DNA of 64,000 bases from Sphingobacterium griseoflavum. Its GTDB lineage: Bacteria > Bacteroidota > Bacteroidia > Sphingobacteriales > Sphingobacteriaceae. Shown here piece by piece: positions 17,919 to 27,502 of this stretch (within the stretch, counting starts at the first letter, position 1; every line of letters starts with the position of its first letter). The notes under the pieces were generated by a model. It did no database searches, was not told the DNA's origin, and worked only from the letters and a program-made list of their open reading frames with translations. The stretch spans positions 310,001 through 374,000 of the forward strand of contig NZ_BNAF01000001.1 of assembly GCF_014653155.1 (NCBI RefSeq). Reading direction: 5' to 3'. A program made the position numbers and the translations under genes.

Positions 17919-19253
17919 ATGAAGTTAAAGCACCGGCTTTCCCTGTTTGCTGTTGCGATCTTTACCGTAATCATGCTGATTTTTTCGGTGTTGATCTATT
18001 TCGCCTATTACAGCCAAATGAGAGACAAGGAGTATCAATCTTTGGAAAGCAAATCCCTCCTTGCTGCGATTTTTTATTTAGAACAAGATGAGTTGTCCCT
18101 GCGGGACCATGCCAATGTGAAAAGTCAATTGCAGAAGACGATTTCAAGAACCAACATTGTGGTTTTCGACAGCTTGGACCGCAGGCAGAATGGTGATATG
18201 CGAACTACCGAAGATATTTCGCCCGTATTTTTAAAACAAGTGCGTAGCCAGCAAGCGGCATTTTTTCATACCGAAACCTTTTTTTACAACGGCATTTTTT
18301 ATCACGACAATGAAGGCGATTTTGTCGTCGTGACACGTGAGTCGAAGGCAGATTTCAACGGGCAGATGCGCTCCCTTTCACAAATCATGCTTTTGGTGTT
18401 TCTGCTGGGCGTGGTTTTTATCTTGTTGTTTTCGCAATACCTCAGTTACATCGCCTATCAGCCTATTATTCGCATCATCGATCAATTGAAAGAAAAAGAT
18501 AGCAAGAATTTCAATGAACCACTGGAATTGAAGGAAACTTATGCCGAAGTGGAAGATCTGGTGGAAACCTACAACCATTTCGTTTCCCGTATCGCGGAAA
18601 CATTCAATGTGCAGAAAAATTTTATCGACTATGTATCGCATGAATTGCGTACACCCATTACGGCACTGTTAGGCACGCTGGAGGTGACGCAAGCAAAGAC
18701 ACGCAGCGCCACGGAATACGAACAGGCGCTTACCGAGCTTCGCCAATATACCAACGATCTGCAGGAAACATTGGACCAAATGATGCTTCTTTCGGGTGCT
18801 AAGACAAGCTTTGAGTTCAAAGCGGTGCGTGTGGATGAAGTGATTTGGCACTTGGTAGAAAATATGGTGCTTTATCACAGCGCCCGCATTGAGGTAGATC
18901 TTCAAGTGCACAATCAAGCTCTCCTAACCGTTGATGCAAACGATAAATTGCTGGAGCTTGCCATCGGCAATCTGTTGGAAAATGCGATCAAATACTCCGA
19001 TAACCGCGTGGTGAAAATTTTGTTCACAACAGATCAAAATCGTTTACAGCTGAATATTATCGATCAAGGAATAGGTATTCCAGCCGCCGACCTTAAACAT
19101 ATCCGGCAAAATTTTTTTCGCGGTCATAATACGCGTCAATATCAGGGTAAGGGTGTTGGTCTGTCGATTGCTAGCGTTATTTTTAATCTACATCAGATCA
19201 ATATGTACATATCCTCCAACGAGCAGGGAACACAGGTCTCGCTCCACTTCTAA
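17919..19253 (+). CDS. Sensor histidine kinase of the metal efflux locus
   Basis: 444 residues, an inner-membrane kinase with two transmembrane segments (about residues 8-30 and 150-172) enclosing a periplasmic sensor of about 120 residues. A HAMP-like linker, the phospho-accepting His241 in SHELRTPI, the N box NLLENAIKYS and glycine boxes DQGIGIP and GKGVGLSIA complete the kinase core. It is paired with the upstream regulator. The signal is inferred to be a periplasmic metal ion from the downstream genes; the sensor domain itself shows no recognisable metal motif. Confidence 0.9.
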   Translation: MKLKHRLSLFAVAIFTVIMLIFSVLIYFAYYSQMRDKEYQSLESKSLLAAIFYLEQDELSLRDHANVKSQLQKTISRTNIVVFDSLDRRQNGDMRTTEDISPVFLKQVRSQQAAFFHTETFFYNGIFYHDNEGDFVVVTRESKADFNGQMRSLSQIMLLVFLLGVVFILLFSQYLSYIAYQPIIRIIDQLKEKDSKNFNEPLELKETYAEVEDLVETYNHFVSRIAETFNVQKNFIDYVSHELRTPITALLGTLEVTQAKTRSATEYEQALTELRQYTNDLQETLDQMMLLSGAKTSFEFKAVRVDEVIWHLVENMVLYHSARIEVDLQVHNQALLTVDANDKLLELAIGNLLENAIKYSDNRVVKILFTTDQNRLQLNIIDQGIGIPAADLKHIRQNFFRGHNTRQYQGKGVGLSIASVIFNLHQINMYISSNEQGTQVSLHF

Positions 19254-19305
19254 TCCACTTCTAATCTACCTTAAAAATCCCCTTAATACGTTTGCCTTAG
19301 CTTTG
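19243..19305 (+). promoter_or_regulatory. 11-bp direct repeats and -7 elements before the efflux operon
   Basis: An 11-bp unit TCCACTTCTAA is repeated exactly at 19243-19253 and 19254-19264, and two weaker CTTAA-containing units continue the 11-bp spacing to 19290. OmpR-family regulators bind direct repeats with about this spacing. Two -7-like elements follow, TACGTTTG (19287-19294) and TAGCTTTG (19298-19305), just before the GTG start at 19323. The first repeat overlaps the kinase stop codon. Confidence 0.5.
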
Positions 19306-19322
19306 CGATAAACGTATTAAGA

Positions 19323-20576
19323 GTGAGATACATTTATACAATAGCTTTCATCTTATGTACCACATGGGCCTGCCGTGCACAGCATTATAATCTGCTGCAT
19401 TTGGAAGCTCGCTTTCTGGAAAATAACTATGCGCTGTTGGCGCAAAAGTTTGACATCGGAAGGGCGGAGGCACAGGTGGTTCAAGAGAAATTATGGCCCA
19501 ATCCCACGCTGGCCATCAGTGAGGTCAATCTTTGGAGCAACAGAACGACCGAAACGCTACCGCGCCTTTTTGGAAATTATGGCCGTGGGCAGCAGATTTC
19601 TGTTGAATTAGAACAACTGATCGAAACGGCAGGAAAACGTAGCAAACGTGTCGCCATTAAGGAATTGGAACACCGCACATCGGTTTACACCTTTGAGGAA
19701 CTCGTCCGCGAACTTAAAAAGGAACTGCGACAAACGTATTACCAACTTTCGAGTTTGTCGCAGGAAAAAACTCAACTGACCGAACTGGTCGATCTGTTTA
19801 CCCAATTGAACGATCAGTATGGCCGGCAGGCGGTATTGGAAAATGTGTCAAAGGTGGATCGCTACCGTGTACAATCCGAGCTCGTGACCTTGCGCAAGGA
19901 GTTGACAGATTTAGAAAGCGAGATTTCGACTTACCTGGAAGTGTTACGTGTACTAACCGGGCTAAATGGTCTTTCGCTTTCACAGTTGGCATTAGTAACG
20001 GATGGAAACCAAACAATAAAAGCATTGCCTGCGGACATACTGACGATTGCATTGGATCAAAATATCGGGTTGAAGCGGCAGACGTTGCAAGTAGAACAGG
20101 CCGGAAAAGAATTGCAGCTCGAGAAAGCGCAACGCAAACCGGACCTGACTTTGCAATTAGGCTATGACCGCGGGGGCAATATCATGCAGGATTTCATCGG
20201 ACTTGGTGTTAGCATGGATTTACCTGTTTTCAATAGGAATAAGGGAAACATCAAAGCCGCAGCATATCAATTAGAGAAGGAAGAAACAACCAAACAAGCC
20301 TTAAAATGGGAATTGGAAAATGCCGTCGTCCGTCTGCAGGGACAATTGATGCGTTACCAAAGCGCGCTTGCAGCATGGCCTTTGGACGGGGTACGCGAAC
20401 AGCTAGATATATTAAATCGATATCGAAAGCATTTACAGGCGGGGCAGGTCACCTTGATCGAATTTATCGATTTTACGCAAGCAACGCGAGATGCGCAGAA
20501 AGCTTATTTGGATACTTGGGAAAATTACAATATTACGTATGAAGAGTTACAATACTTGGTTGGGAAAGATTTCTAA
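19323..20576 (+). CDS. Outer membrane efflux protein, TolC family (CzcC/CusC-like)
   Basis: 417 residues from a GTG start, with a signal peptide (hydrophobic stretch to about residue 18, AWACRAQ). Two long alpha-helical repeats typical of OEP proteins carry the familiar PNPTL segment (LWPNPTLAISE) near the N-terminus and its equivalent KPDLTLQLGYD in the second half. It would form the outer-membrane duct of the tripartite pump. The gene overlaps the adaptor by 38 bp, in line with an operon. Confidence 0.88.
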   Translation: MRYIYTIAFILCTTWACRAQHYNLLHLEARFLENNYALLAQKFDIGRAEAQVVQEKLWPNPTLAISEVNLWSNRTTETLPRLFGNYGRGQQISVELEQLIETAGKRSKRVAIKELEHRTSVYTFEELVRELKKELRQTYYQLSSLSQEKTQLTELVDLFTQLNDQYGRQAVLENVSKVDRYRVQSELVTLRKELTDLESEISTYLEVLRVLTGLNGLSLSQLALVTDGNQTIKALPADILTIALDQNIGLKRQTLQVEQAGKELQLEKAQRKPDLTLQLGYDRGGNIMQDFIGLGVSMDLPVFNRNKGNIKAAAYQLEKEETTKQALKWELENAVVRLQGQLMRYQSALAAWPLDGVREQLDILNRYRKHLQAGQVTLIEFIDFTQATRDAQKAYLDTWENYNITYEELQYLVGKDF

Positions 20577-21693
20577 TCGGCGAAAAATAAATACTATCCC
20601 GTTGCTATCCCTCGCAGGATTTATGCTATTCGCGACGGGTTGCACGCAGCAAACGAGCGAGGCAGAGCAAAGTACAGCAGACTCGCTCGTGCACAATTCC
20701 TTCTGCCTCAACGAACAGTTGAAGCAGTCGACGGAAATAATCACCGTCCTGGAGCAACCAATCAACGAGCAGCTTAGTCTATCTGGGAAGATAGAATATA
20801 ATGAAAACGATATGGTCGCATTTCGTAGCCTACTGGATGGTGTAGTGGAGCAGGTACAGTTTGAGCTGGGCGATTACGTGCAAAAAGGGCAGGTTCTGGC
20901 AACGATCAAATCTTCACAAATCCAAGACCTTTATCAGCAACAGCGTAGCCAAAAAAGCCAGATCGCATTATTGGAAAAGCAGATTCGCTCTAAAACGGAA
21001 TTGGCCGAAGATGGATTGCTGAGTATGCCGGAAGTGCGCAGCGCTGAACAAGAACTAGAGGGTGCACAGATCGAACTGGAGCGGATACAGCAAGGATTAC
21101 AGCTTTATCGCGCTGCGGGAAGTGGTAGCTTTCAGATTTTAGCTCCGAAAAACGGGTATATTATTCAGAAGTCCGTGAGCTCTGGCCAAAGTATCACGGC
21201 AGAAAGTGATCCTATATTCTCTATTTCCAACTTAAAGCAAGTGTGGGTCATGGTGAATATCTACGCCAATAATCTGCGTTATGTGAACAAAGGAGATCAA
21301 GTAAAGGTTCGCACAATAGCCTATCCAGACAAGTTCTATACCGGCAAGATCGATAAAATTTACAATGTTTTCGATGACAATGAGCATGTGCTCAAAGCGC
21401 GGGTCGTATTGGAAAACCAAAACTTAAATCTCATGCCGGGGCTGAGCGCAGATATTATCATCAACACAAAGAATAGCTCGGGAAATGCTTTTGCAATCCC
21501 CAATGGAGCAAAAATATTCTCGAATAACAAAGAGTATATCGTGGTGTATAAAGATGATTGCCATATGGAAGTGCGTCGTATACGGGCCATAGCAGAAAAT
21601 GAAGAATACACTTTTGTGAAAGAAGAGTTGGAAGAGGGCGAGAAGATTATTTCGACAAATGCGTTACTTGTTTTTGAGCAGTTGAATCCATAA
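20539..21693 (+). CDS. Periplasmic adaptor lipoprotein of the RND efflux pump (CzcB/CusB-like)
   Basis: 384 residues from the ATG at 20539. An unusually long n-region is followed by a hydrophobic stretch and lipobox FATGC (Cys35), so it is predicted to be a lipoprotein. The order is: barrel strand, lipoyl half (DYVQKGQVLATIKSSQIQ), helical hairpin (about residues 130-180), second lipoyl half (KNGYIIQKSVSSGQSI), then beta-barrel and membrane-proximal domains. It links the inner-membrane pump to the outer-membrane duct. It has few Met or His residues at the N-terminus, so no CusB-like metal site can be argued. Confidence 0.88.
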   Translation: MKSYNTWLGKISNRRKINTIPLLSLAGFMLFATGCTQQTSEAEQSTADSLVHNSFCLNEQLKQSTEIITVLEQPINEQLSLSGKIEYNENDMVAFRSLLDGVVEQVQFELGDYVQKGQVLATIKSSQIQDLYQQQRSQKSQIALLEKQIRSKTELAEDGLLSMPEVRSAEQELEGAQIELERIQQGLQLYRAAGSGSFQILAPKNGYIIQKSVSSGQSITAESDPIFSISNLKQVWVMVNIYANNLRYVNKGDQVKVRTIAYPDKFYTGKIDKIYNVFDDNEHVLKARVVLENQNLNLMPGLSADIIINTKNSSGNAFAIPNGAKIFSNNKEYIVVYKDDCHMEVRRIRAIAENEEYTFVKEELEEGEKIISTNALLVFEQLNP

Positions 21694-21711
21694 GCAGAGA
21701 GAAGAAGGAAG

Positions 21712-24700
21712 ATGAAGAAATTAGTCCAGAACGTAGTGACGTTTTCACTGCGCAATACCACATTTATTTTATTCGCTGTTTTTGCGCTGCTGTTCAGCGG
21801 CATCTACGCGTTGCGGCATACGGCTATTGAAGCATTTCCGGATGTAACCAATACACGCGCGCGCATCATAACACAGTGGCCAGGACGCAGTGCCGAAGAA
21901 ATGGAGAAGTTGGTGACGCTACCGATATCGAAAGAAGTAAACAGCATTCCGAGAAAAACGAATGTCCGCTCTATTTCCCTATTCGGTCTTTCTGTCGTGA
22001 CCGTACAGTTTGAAGATGGGGTAGACGATTTCTATGCACAGCAGTACGTTTCCAATAAGTTGGGAGGCGTAGATCTTCCGGAAGGTGCAGACTCCTCGAT
22101 TGAACCGCCATCGGGGGCTACAGGCGAAATCTTTCGCTATGTGATTAAGGGAGATGTCCCTATCAAAGAAATCACCGCTATACAGGACTGGGTGATTGAG
22201 CGCGAATTATTGGGGGTTCCCGGTGTTGCAGATGTCGTTAGCTTTGGTGGCGAGGAAAAGATTTATGAAATAAAGATCAATCCAACAGAACTTAAAAACT
22301 ATGATCTTTCGCCATTGGATATCTACGAAGCTGTTTCTAAATCAAATATCAATGTCGGCGGAGATGTTATCCAACAGGGCGATCAAGCGTATGTAGTTCG
22401 TGGAGTCGGTTTGTTGGATAAGCTGGACGATATTGGAAATATCACCGTCAAGCTGAACGGATCCACACCGGTGCTGATCAAGAATGTTGCGGATGTGGTG
22501 GTGTCCAGCAAACCTCGATTGGGGCAAGTAGGATTCAATTCGGATGACGACTTGGTAGAAGGGATCGTCATTATGCTGCGGGGCGAAAATCCGTCGGCGG
22601 TGATTGACAATTTGAAAGCTAAAATCGAAGAGCTAAATACCCGAATTTTACCCAAAGGAATCCACATCGAAACGGTCGTAGACCGTACAAAGCTCGTAGA
22701 TAACACCGTGCATACCGTATCTAAAAACTTGATTGAGGGTATTCTGTTGGTGTCGCTTATCGTATTTGTTTTTCTATATAACTGGAAGTCTACGTTTATC
22801 GTGGCTTCCGTTATACCGTTATCGTTCCTTTTTGCGATCATCATGTTGCGGATACAGGGCTTGCCGGCTAACTTAATCTCCATGGGATCGCTGGATTTTG
22901 GCTTGCTGTTGGAAGGCACCTTGGTTATCGTGGAAACCGTCTTCGTGGCATTGGCTGGTCTCTCTCACCGTGTAGGGCCCGCACGTTTTGCGAAGATGAG
23001 TAAACTGGGCGTTATCAAGAAGAGCGCGGGGAGCGTCGCTTCCTACATCTTTTTCGCACTTTTGATTTTGATCGTTGCACTCCTACCTATCTTTTCGTTC
23101 CAAAAGGTCGAAGGTAAGATGTTTACCCCTTTGGCATTTACACTAGGCTACGCGCTGTTGGGATCTTTGATCCTGAGTTTGACGTACGTCCCGGCGATGT
23201 GCAAGTTGCTTTTTACCAAAGGGATCGAAGAGAAGGAGAATTGGGTAACCCGTTTTTTTCAACGCAGCATCTATGGGATGTTCAGCAAAGCTTTTTACTA
23301 CAAGAGAACCACAGTTGCTATTTTCGTCGGCATTCTTGTCGTCTGTTTGTTTAAGTTTTTGCATTATGGATCTGAGTTTTTACCGAAGCTCAATGAGGGT
23401 GCGATTTATATCCGCGCTACATTGCCCAATAGCGTCAACTTAAAGGAATCAACCCGCTTAACCAATGAAATGAAAAAGATCATGGTCGACAGTTGCGAAG
23501 AGATCGAATTTATCCTGACGCAAACGGGAAGGCCAAACGACGGGACAGATCCCACCGGTTTTTTCAATATCGAATTTAATGTGCAGCTCAAAGACGAAGC
23601 AGATTGGAAAAGGAAAGTAGGGAAGGACGACATCATCCAAGAATTGCGCGAGCAACTGCAGCACTACCCAGGTATTAATTTTGGGTTCAGCCAGCCTATA
23701 CAGGACAATGTGGAGGAGTACGTTGCAGGTGTTAAGAGTTCTTTGGTCATCAAAATATTTGGAGATGATCTATACGATTTGGAACGCTACGCAAACCAGG
23801 TCGCTGGTGCGATAGGACAGGTCAATGGTGTGACGGATATCAACGTTTATAAAAATATTGGCTTACCAGAATTGCGCATACAATTGCACGATTCCAAAAT
23901 GGCAAAATACGGCGTGTTCACCTCGGACGTCCAAGCGGTTATTGCCATGACAATCGGTGGACAGGCTGCTACTAGATTTTATGAAGGTGATCGACAGTTT
24001 GACGTAGTGCTTCGCTTTAACGAAGCATATCGCGATACACCCGAGAAGATTAAAAATATCTTGATACCAACCAGTAATGGCCAAAATATCCCCTTGCAGG
24101 AAATTGCGACCGTCGCGTATCAGACAGGCCCTGCGTTTATCTACCGCGAAGGAAACAGCCGTTACATAGGCGTGGGCTTCAGTATTGAAGGACGCGATCT
24201 GGGAAGCACGATCGAGGAGGCTAAAAAGGTGGTCAGCAAAACCGTATCCCTACCGAAAGAAAACCACATGGAATGGGCTGGCGAGTTTGAAAGCAAAGAA
24301 CGGGCGGCCAAGCAATTGACCCTAGTCGTTCCGATCTCGTTGGTATTGATTCTATTGCTGCTGTATGTCAATTTCGGAAATGTAAAGGATACCTTGATAT
24401 CATCGCTGACTCTTGCCTTTGCATTTATCGGTGGTTTTGTATCGCTATGGATGACAGGTACCATTTTTGGTATTTCTGCAGGGATCGGTTTCATCATTTT
24501 ATTTGGTGTAGCTACCATAGACGGTATCGTGCTCATTGGCGTCATACGTGATAACATCAAACATAAAATGCCGTTGTTGGATGCCATAAAGACGGGTGTC
24601 AGAAGTCGTATCAGACCGGTGGTGATGATTGCACTGATGGGGTCTATGGGCTTGCTTCCCGCAGCGCTATCAACCGGGATGGGTTCGGAAATACAAAAGC

Positions 24701-24813
24701 CGTTAGCTATCATGATCGTGGGCGGTTTACTAATTTGTTTGATACTGAGCTTCACGGTGATCCCGGTGGTATTCTATTGGATGAATAGAAAAGAGGGAGC
24801 AGCAGGTAAATAA
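21712..24813 (+). CDS. Heavy-metal efflux RND transporter (CzcA/CusA family)
   Basis: 1033 residues, a full-length RND pump with 12 transmembrane helices and two large periplasmic loops (about residues 35-335 and 560-865). The proton-relay motif in TM4 reads DFGLLLEG...E: Asp395 and Glu408 match CzcA, while Glu401 stands where CzcA-type pumps usually have Asp. Together with the TolC protein, the adaptor and the two-component system it forms a complete metal export locus. The ion (Zn/Co/Cd or Cu/Ag) cannot be decided from these residues. Confidence 0.92.
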   Translation: MKKLVQNVVTFSLRNTTFILFAVFALLFSGIYALRHTAIEAFPDVTNTRARIITQWPGRSAEEMEKLVTLPISKEVNSIPRKTNVRSISLFGLSVVTVQFEDGVDDFYAQQYVSNKLGGVDLPEGADSSIEPPSGATGEIFRYVIKGDVPIKEITAIQDWVIERELLGVPGVADVVSFGGEEKIYEIKINPTELKNYDLSPLDIYEAVSKSNINVGGDVIQQGDQAYVVRGVGLLDKLDDIGNITVKLNGSTPVLIKNVADVVVSSKPRLGQVGFNSDDDLVEGIVIMLRGENPSAVIDNLKAKIEELNTRILPKGIHIETVVDRTKLVDNTVHTVSKNLIEGILLVSLIVFVFLYNWKSTFIVASVIPLSFLFAIIMLRIQGLPANLISMGSLDFGLLLEGTLVIVETVFVALAGLSHRVGPARFAKMSKLGVIKKSAGSVASYIFFALLILIVALLPIFSFQKVEGKMFTPLAFTLGYALLGSLILSLTYVPAMCKLLFTKGIEEKENWVTRFFQRSIYGMFSKAFYYKRTTVAIFVGILVVCLFKFLHYGSEFLPKLNEGAIYIRATLPNSVNLKESTRLTNEMKKIMVDSCEEIEFILTQTGRPNDGTDPTGFFNIEFNVQLKDEADWKRKVGKDDIIQELREQLQHYPGINFGFSQPIQDNVEEYVAGVKSSLVIKIFGDDLYDLERYANQVAGAIGQVNGVTDINVYKNIGLPELRIQLHDSKMAKYGVFTSDVQAVIAMTIGGQAATRFYEGDRQFDVVLRFNEAYRDTPEKIKNILIPTSNGQNIPLQEIATVAYQTGPAFIYREGNSRYIGVGFSIEGRDLGSTIEEAKKVVSKTVSLPKENHMEWAGEFESKERAAKQLTLVVPISLVLILLLLYVNFGNVKDTLISSLTLAFAFIGGFVSLWMTGTIFGISAGIGFIILFGVATIDGIVLIGVIRDNIKHKMPLLDAIKTGVRSRIRPVVMIALMGSMGLLPAALSTGMGSEIQKPLAIMIVGGLLICLILSFTVIPVVFYWMNRKEGAAGK

Positions 24814-24830
24814 TTATAACGGATAATATT

Positions 24831-24838
24831 TACCTTTG
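24831..24838 (+). promoter_or_regulatory. Bacteroidota -7 element placed for a near-leaderless transcript
   Basis: TACCTTTG matches TAnnTTTG and ends 4 bp before the ATG at 24843. Transcription should begin at or within a few bases of the start codon, giving little or no leader. Confidence 0.5.
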
Positions 24839-24842
24839 TGGC

Positions 24843-25373
24843 ATGAAGAAAAAAGACAAAGGGAAGAAACCTACACCGGTCATTGAAAGACCAGTAGATC
24901 AATATTTCTACACGCTGGATCAACAATTTGGAAAAGGTAATAAACTGATCTATGCGTTGTCAATAGGTTTGTTCTTTTTTGGAATCATGGGCCTGGTTTG
25001 GATCGTGCCTTTCCCCCAATTGGCTTTTCTTCAAAAACATAATATGCAGACATTCTTAAATTGGGGTTCTTTCTATATTGCTATTATCATATATCTGTAC
25101 TTACGTTTAGCGCCGACTTTATCGTATGCGATGCTTTTTGCAATCGGTATCCTAAGCTTTTTTATTGTGCAGCTAGAGTACGCGGAACGTGCAGGCGGCC
25201 CTGCGGTTTGGTTGGTCTCACTACTGTTTGTGCTGCTTGGTATAGGGCTTTCCTATTTCTTAGCGCGTAGAGATCATCCCGCATTGTCGATGCAATCCTT
25301 CTGGCGTTTATTGACGTTAGGGCCTATTTGGTTATGGTCGAAGGTTTTTATCCTACTCAAGATCAAATATTGA
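24843..25373 (+). CDS. DUF962/Mpo1-like small membrane protein lacking the usual histidines
   Basis: 176 residues with a Lys-rich N-terminus and four hydrophobic segments (about residues 38-60, 75-90, 92-110 and 118-140). Spacing and text resemble the DUF962/Mpo1 family: a GNKLIYALS segment matching NKLIHWI, LGLVWIVPFP after the first helix, and LLTLGPIWL at the end. The family's His residues, thought to bind iron in the 2-hydroxy fatty acid dioxygenase Mpo1, are replaced (Phe, Tyr and others). If the assignment is right, it is probably not a standard dioxygenase. It is monocistronic behind its own -7 element. Confidence 0.5.
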   Translation: MKKKDKGKKPTPVIERPVDQYFYTLDQQFGKGNKLIYALSIGLFFFGIMGLVWIVPFPQLAFLQKHNMQTFLNWGSFYIAIIIYLYLRLAPTLSYAMLFAIGILSFFIVQLEYAERAGGPAVWLVSLLFVLLGIGLSYFLARRDHPALSMQSFWRLLTLGPIWLWSKVFILLKIKY

Positions 25374-25428
25374 TCTTTTTGGCGACATTTCCGTGAGGCC
25401 ATGTATAAATCGGTACCCATATGGATAA

Positions 25429-25665
25429 AAGCAATTTTTTCTTTCCGGCTACATCCTCAATCCCGCCTGTGTGCTCCGAAATACAGCAGGCGACAAACTA
25501 TTTGAAGTTCAGAAAGAGCCTTCGTTTTTCGGAAGAAAGTTTTTCCGTGCCGAAATTGTCGGTTGGCTTAGTCGACGATGGACGGTTATTGCTGAGTTTG
25601 ATGCTGATGGTATTGACGGAACGAGCCAAAGGTTGAGGAATGGATCAATTTGTTCTTTAGAATAA
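25429..25665 (+). pseudogene. Possible broken small gene of unknown function
   Basis: The 421-bp gap between 25373 and 25795 has one protein-like frame, 25429-25665, containing AGDKLFEVQKEPSFFGRKFF and a clean stop but no ATG; GTG at 25471 is the only good start. An ATG at 25401 in another frame gives MYKSVPIWIKAIF and then runs out, as if a frameshift separated start and body. The composition looks coding. No family was recognised. It could also be a short intact gene with a GTG start. Confidence 0.3.
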
Positions 25666-25794
25666 CCTATTTTAGCCTATCGCATTTTGTTATTTGTATT
25701 CAATCGGAAAAATAAGTTTATTGTTTACTACAATCCGTTTAGCACATATGTATGAGAATAACTAACTTTATCCTGTTATTAAAAAGGAAAAGTT

Positions 25795-27423
25795 ATGTTA
25801 AAAGGATTTTTTAATGTTCCTGCGCCGGTAAATGAACCTGTAAATTCGTATGCGCCAGGCACAAAAGAAAGAGCATTATTGGAAGCCGCTATCCAAGAAG
25901 CGCGCGCTACCGAGGCGGATATCCCGATGTATATAGGCAATAAGGAAGTGCGCACGGACAAAAAGGTTAAACTATGTCCGCCGCATGATCACCAACATAC
26001 GCTTGGCTACTATCACGAAGGAGGTAAAGAGCAGGTTCGCGAAGCAATAGATGCCGCTTTAGCGGCAAAGGGCGATTGGGAGCATCTACAGTGGGAGCAG
26101 CGAGCCGCCATATTTTTGAAAGCAGCAGAACTTGCCTCGACTAAATATCGCTACAAACTGAATGCGGCTACCATGCTTGGCCAGTCCAAAAATGCCTACC
26201 AGGCAGAGATCGATGCAGCGTGCGAGTTTACGGACTTCTTACGTTTCAACGTGGCATACATGAGCGAGATCTACAGCCAGCAACCTCCAGCGAATAGCAA
26301 AGGAATATGGAATAGGGTCGAGCAACGCCCGCTCGAAGGGTTTGTATTCGCTTTGACGCCATTTAATTTTACGGCTATTGCGGGCAACTTACCGGCTTGT
26401 GTTGCGATGATGGGTAATGTGGTGGTTTGGAAACCGTCAAATACCCAGATTTATTCGGCAAATGTATTGATGCAGGTGTTCAAGGATGCGGGGTTGCCAG
26501 ATGGTGTTATCAATTTAGTATACGTTTCTGGTCCCGACGCCGGAGATGTGATTTTCAAACATCCTGACTTCGCAGGAATACACTTCACCGGGTCTACAGG
26601 TGTCTTCCAAAATATTTGGAAAACAATTGGAGAAAACATCCATCAGTATAAAACCTATCCACGGATTGTGGGCGAAACAGGTGGAAAAGACTTTATTGTA
26701 GCGCACCCTTCGGCAGATTTGGCGGTTCTGAATATGGCATTGGTTCGCGGTGCGTTTGAATACCAAGGTCAGAAATGCTCAGCAGCATCACGAGCTTACA
26801 TTCCCGCATCCTTATGGGCTGATCTGAAAGTTCGCATGGAGCAAGATCTGCAATCCTTCAAAATCGGTGGAACAGAAGATTTCAGTAACTTTATCAATGC
26901 CGTGATTGATGAGAAAGCATTTGATAAAATTACCTCTTATATCGATCGCGCAAAAGATAGCAGCGATGCGGAAGTTATTATAGGCGGCGATTACGATAAA
27001 TCGAAAGGATATTTTATCCACCCAACCGTTATTTTAGCTAAAACCCCAGACTACGAAACCTTATCAGAAGAGCTTTTCGGTCCAGTTTTGACAATTTATG
27101 TATATGAAGATGTCGATTGGGTAGAAACCTTGAAGTTAGTTGATCGTACGTCGATCTACGCCCTGACAGGAGCGGTAATTGCGCAAGACCGATACGCCAT
27201 AGAAGAAGCTACGCAAGCTCTTCGCAACGCGGCCGGTAATTTCTACATCAATGATAAGTGCACGGGAGCGGTTGTAGGGCAACAGCCATTTGGCGGCGCA
27301 CGAGGTTCTGGAACGAATGATAAAGCCGGATCGATGATTAACTTGCTACGTTGGGTATCTCCACGTACGATCAAGGAGACTTTTCATCCAGACACCGACT
27401 ATCGTTATCCATTTCTTGGATAA
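25795..27423 (+). CDS. pruA: L-glutamate gamma-semialdehyde dehydrogenase (P5C dehydrogenase)
   Basis: 542 residues. It oxidises glutamate semialdehyde (from proline) to glutamate with NAD. ALDH-superfamily marks: FTGSTG cofactor loop, Glu in GETGGKD, the catalytic Cys328 in GQKCSAASRAY, and ELFGPV and PFGGARGSG near the end. This is the stand-alone enzyme of the Bacteroidota and eukaryote branch; no proline dehydrogenase is in the window. The AraC-type regulator 79 bp downstream on the same strand may respond to a related metabolite. Confidence 0.95.
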   Translation: MLKGFFNVPAPVNEPVNSYAPGTKERALLEAAIQEARATEADIPMYIGNKEVRTDKKVKLCPPHDHQHTLGYYHEGGKEQVREAIDAALAAKGDWEHLQWEQRAAIFLKAAELASTKYRYKLNAATMLGQSKNAYQAEIDAACEFTDFLRFNVAYMSEIYSQQPPANSKGIWNRVEQRPLEGFVFALTPFNFTAIAGNLPACVAMMGNVVVWKPSNTQIYSANVLMQVFKDAGLPDGVINLVYVSGPDAGDVIFKHPDFAGIHFTGSTGVFQNIWKTIGENIHQYKTYPRIVGETGGKDFIVAHPSADLAVLNMALVRGAFEYQGQKCSAASRAYIPASLWADLKVRMEQDLQSFKIGGTEDFSNFINAVIDEKAFDKITSYIDRAKDSSDAEVIIGGDYDKSKGYFIHPTVILAKTPDYETLSEELFGPVLTIYVYEDVDWVETLKLVDRTSIYALTGAVIAQDRYAIEEATQALRNAAGNFYINDKCTGAVVGQQPFGGARGSGTNDKAGSMINLLRWVSPRTIKETFHPDTDYRYPFLG

Positions 27424-27449
27424 TCGAGATACAGTTTTGTTTTGTATTT

Positions 27450-27478
27450 TGGGCATCTAGAGATAGATGCCCATATTT
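27450..27478 (+). terminator. Terminator-like hairpin between pruA and the AraC gene
   Basis: Perfect 9-bp stem (27450-27458 with 27465-27473) and 6-nt loop, followed by TATTTAC, a weak T run. It suggests pruA and the regulator are mostly transcribed separately. Confidence 0.55.
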
Positions 27479-27502
27479 ACTTCTTGCTAGTAGCGCGTCG
27501 AT

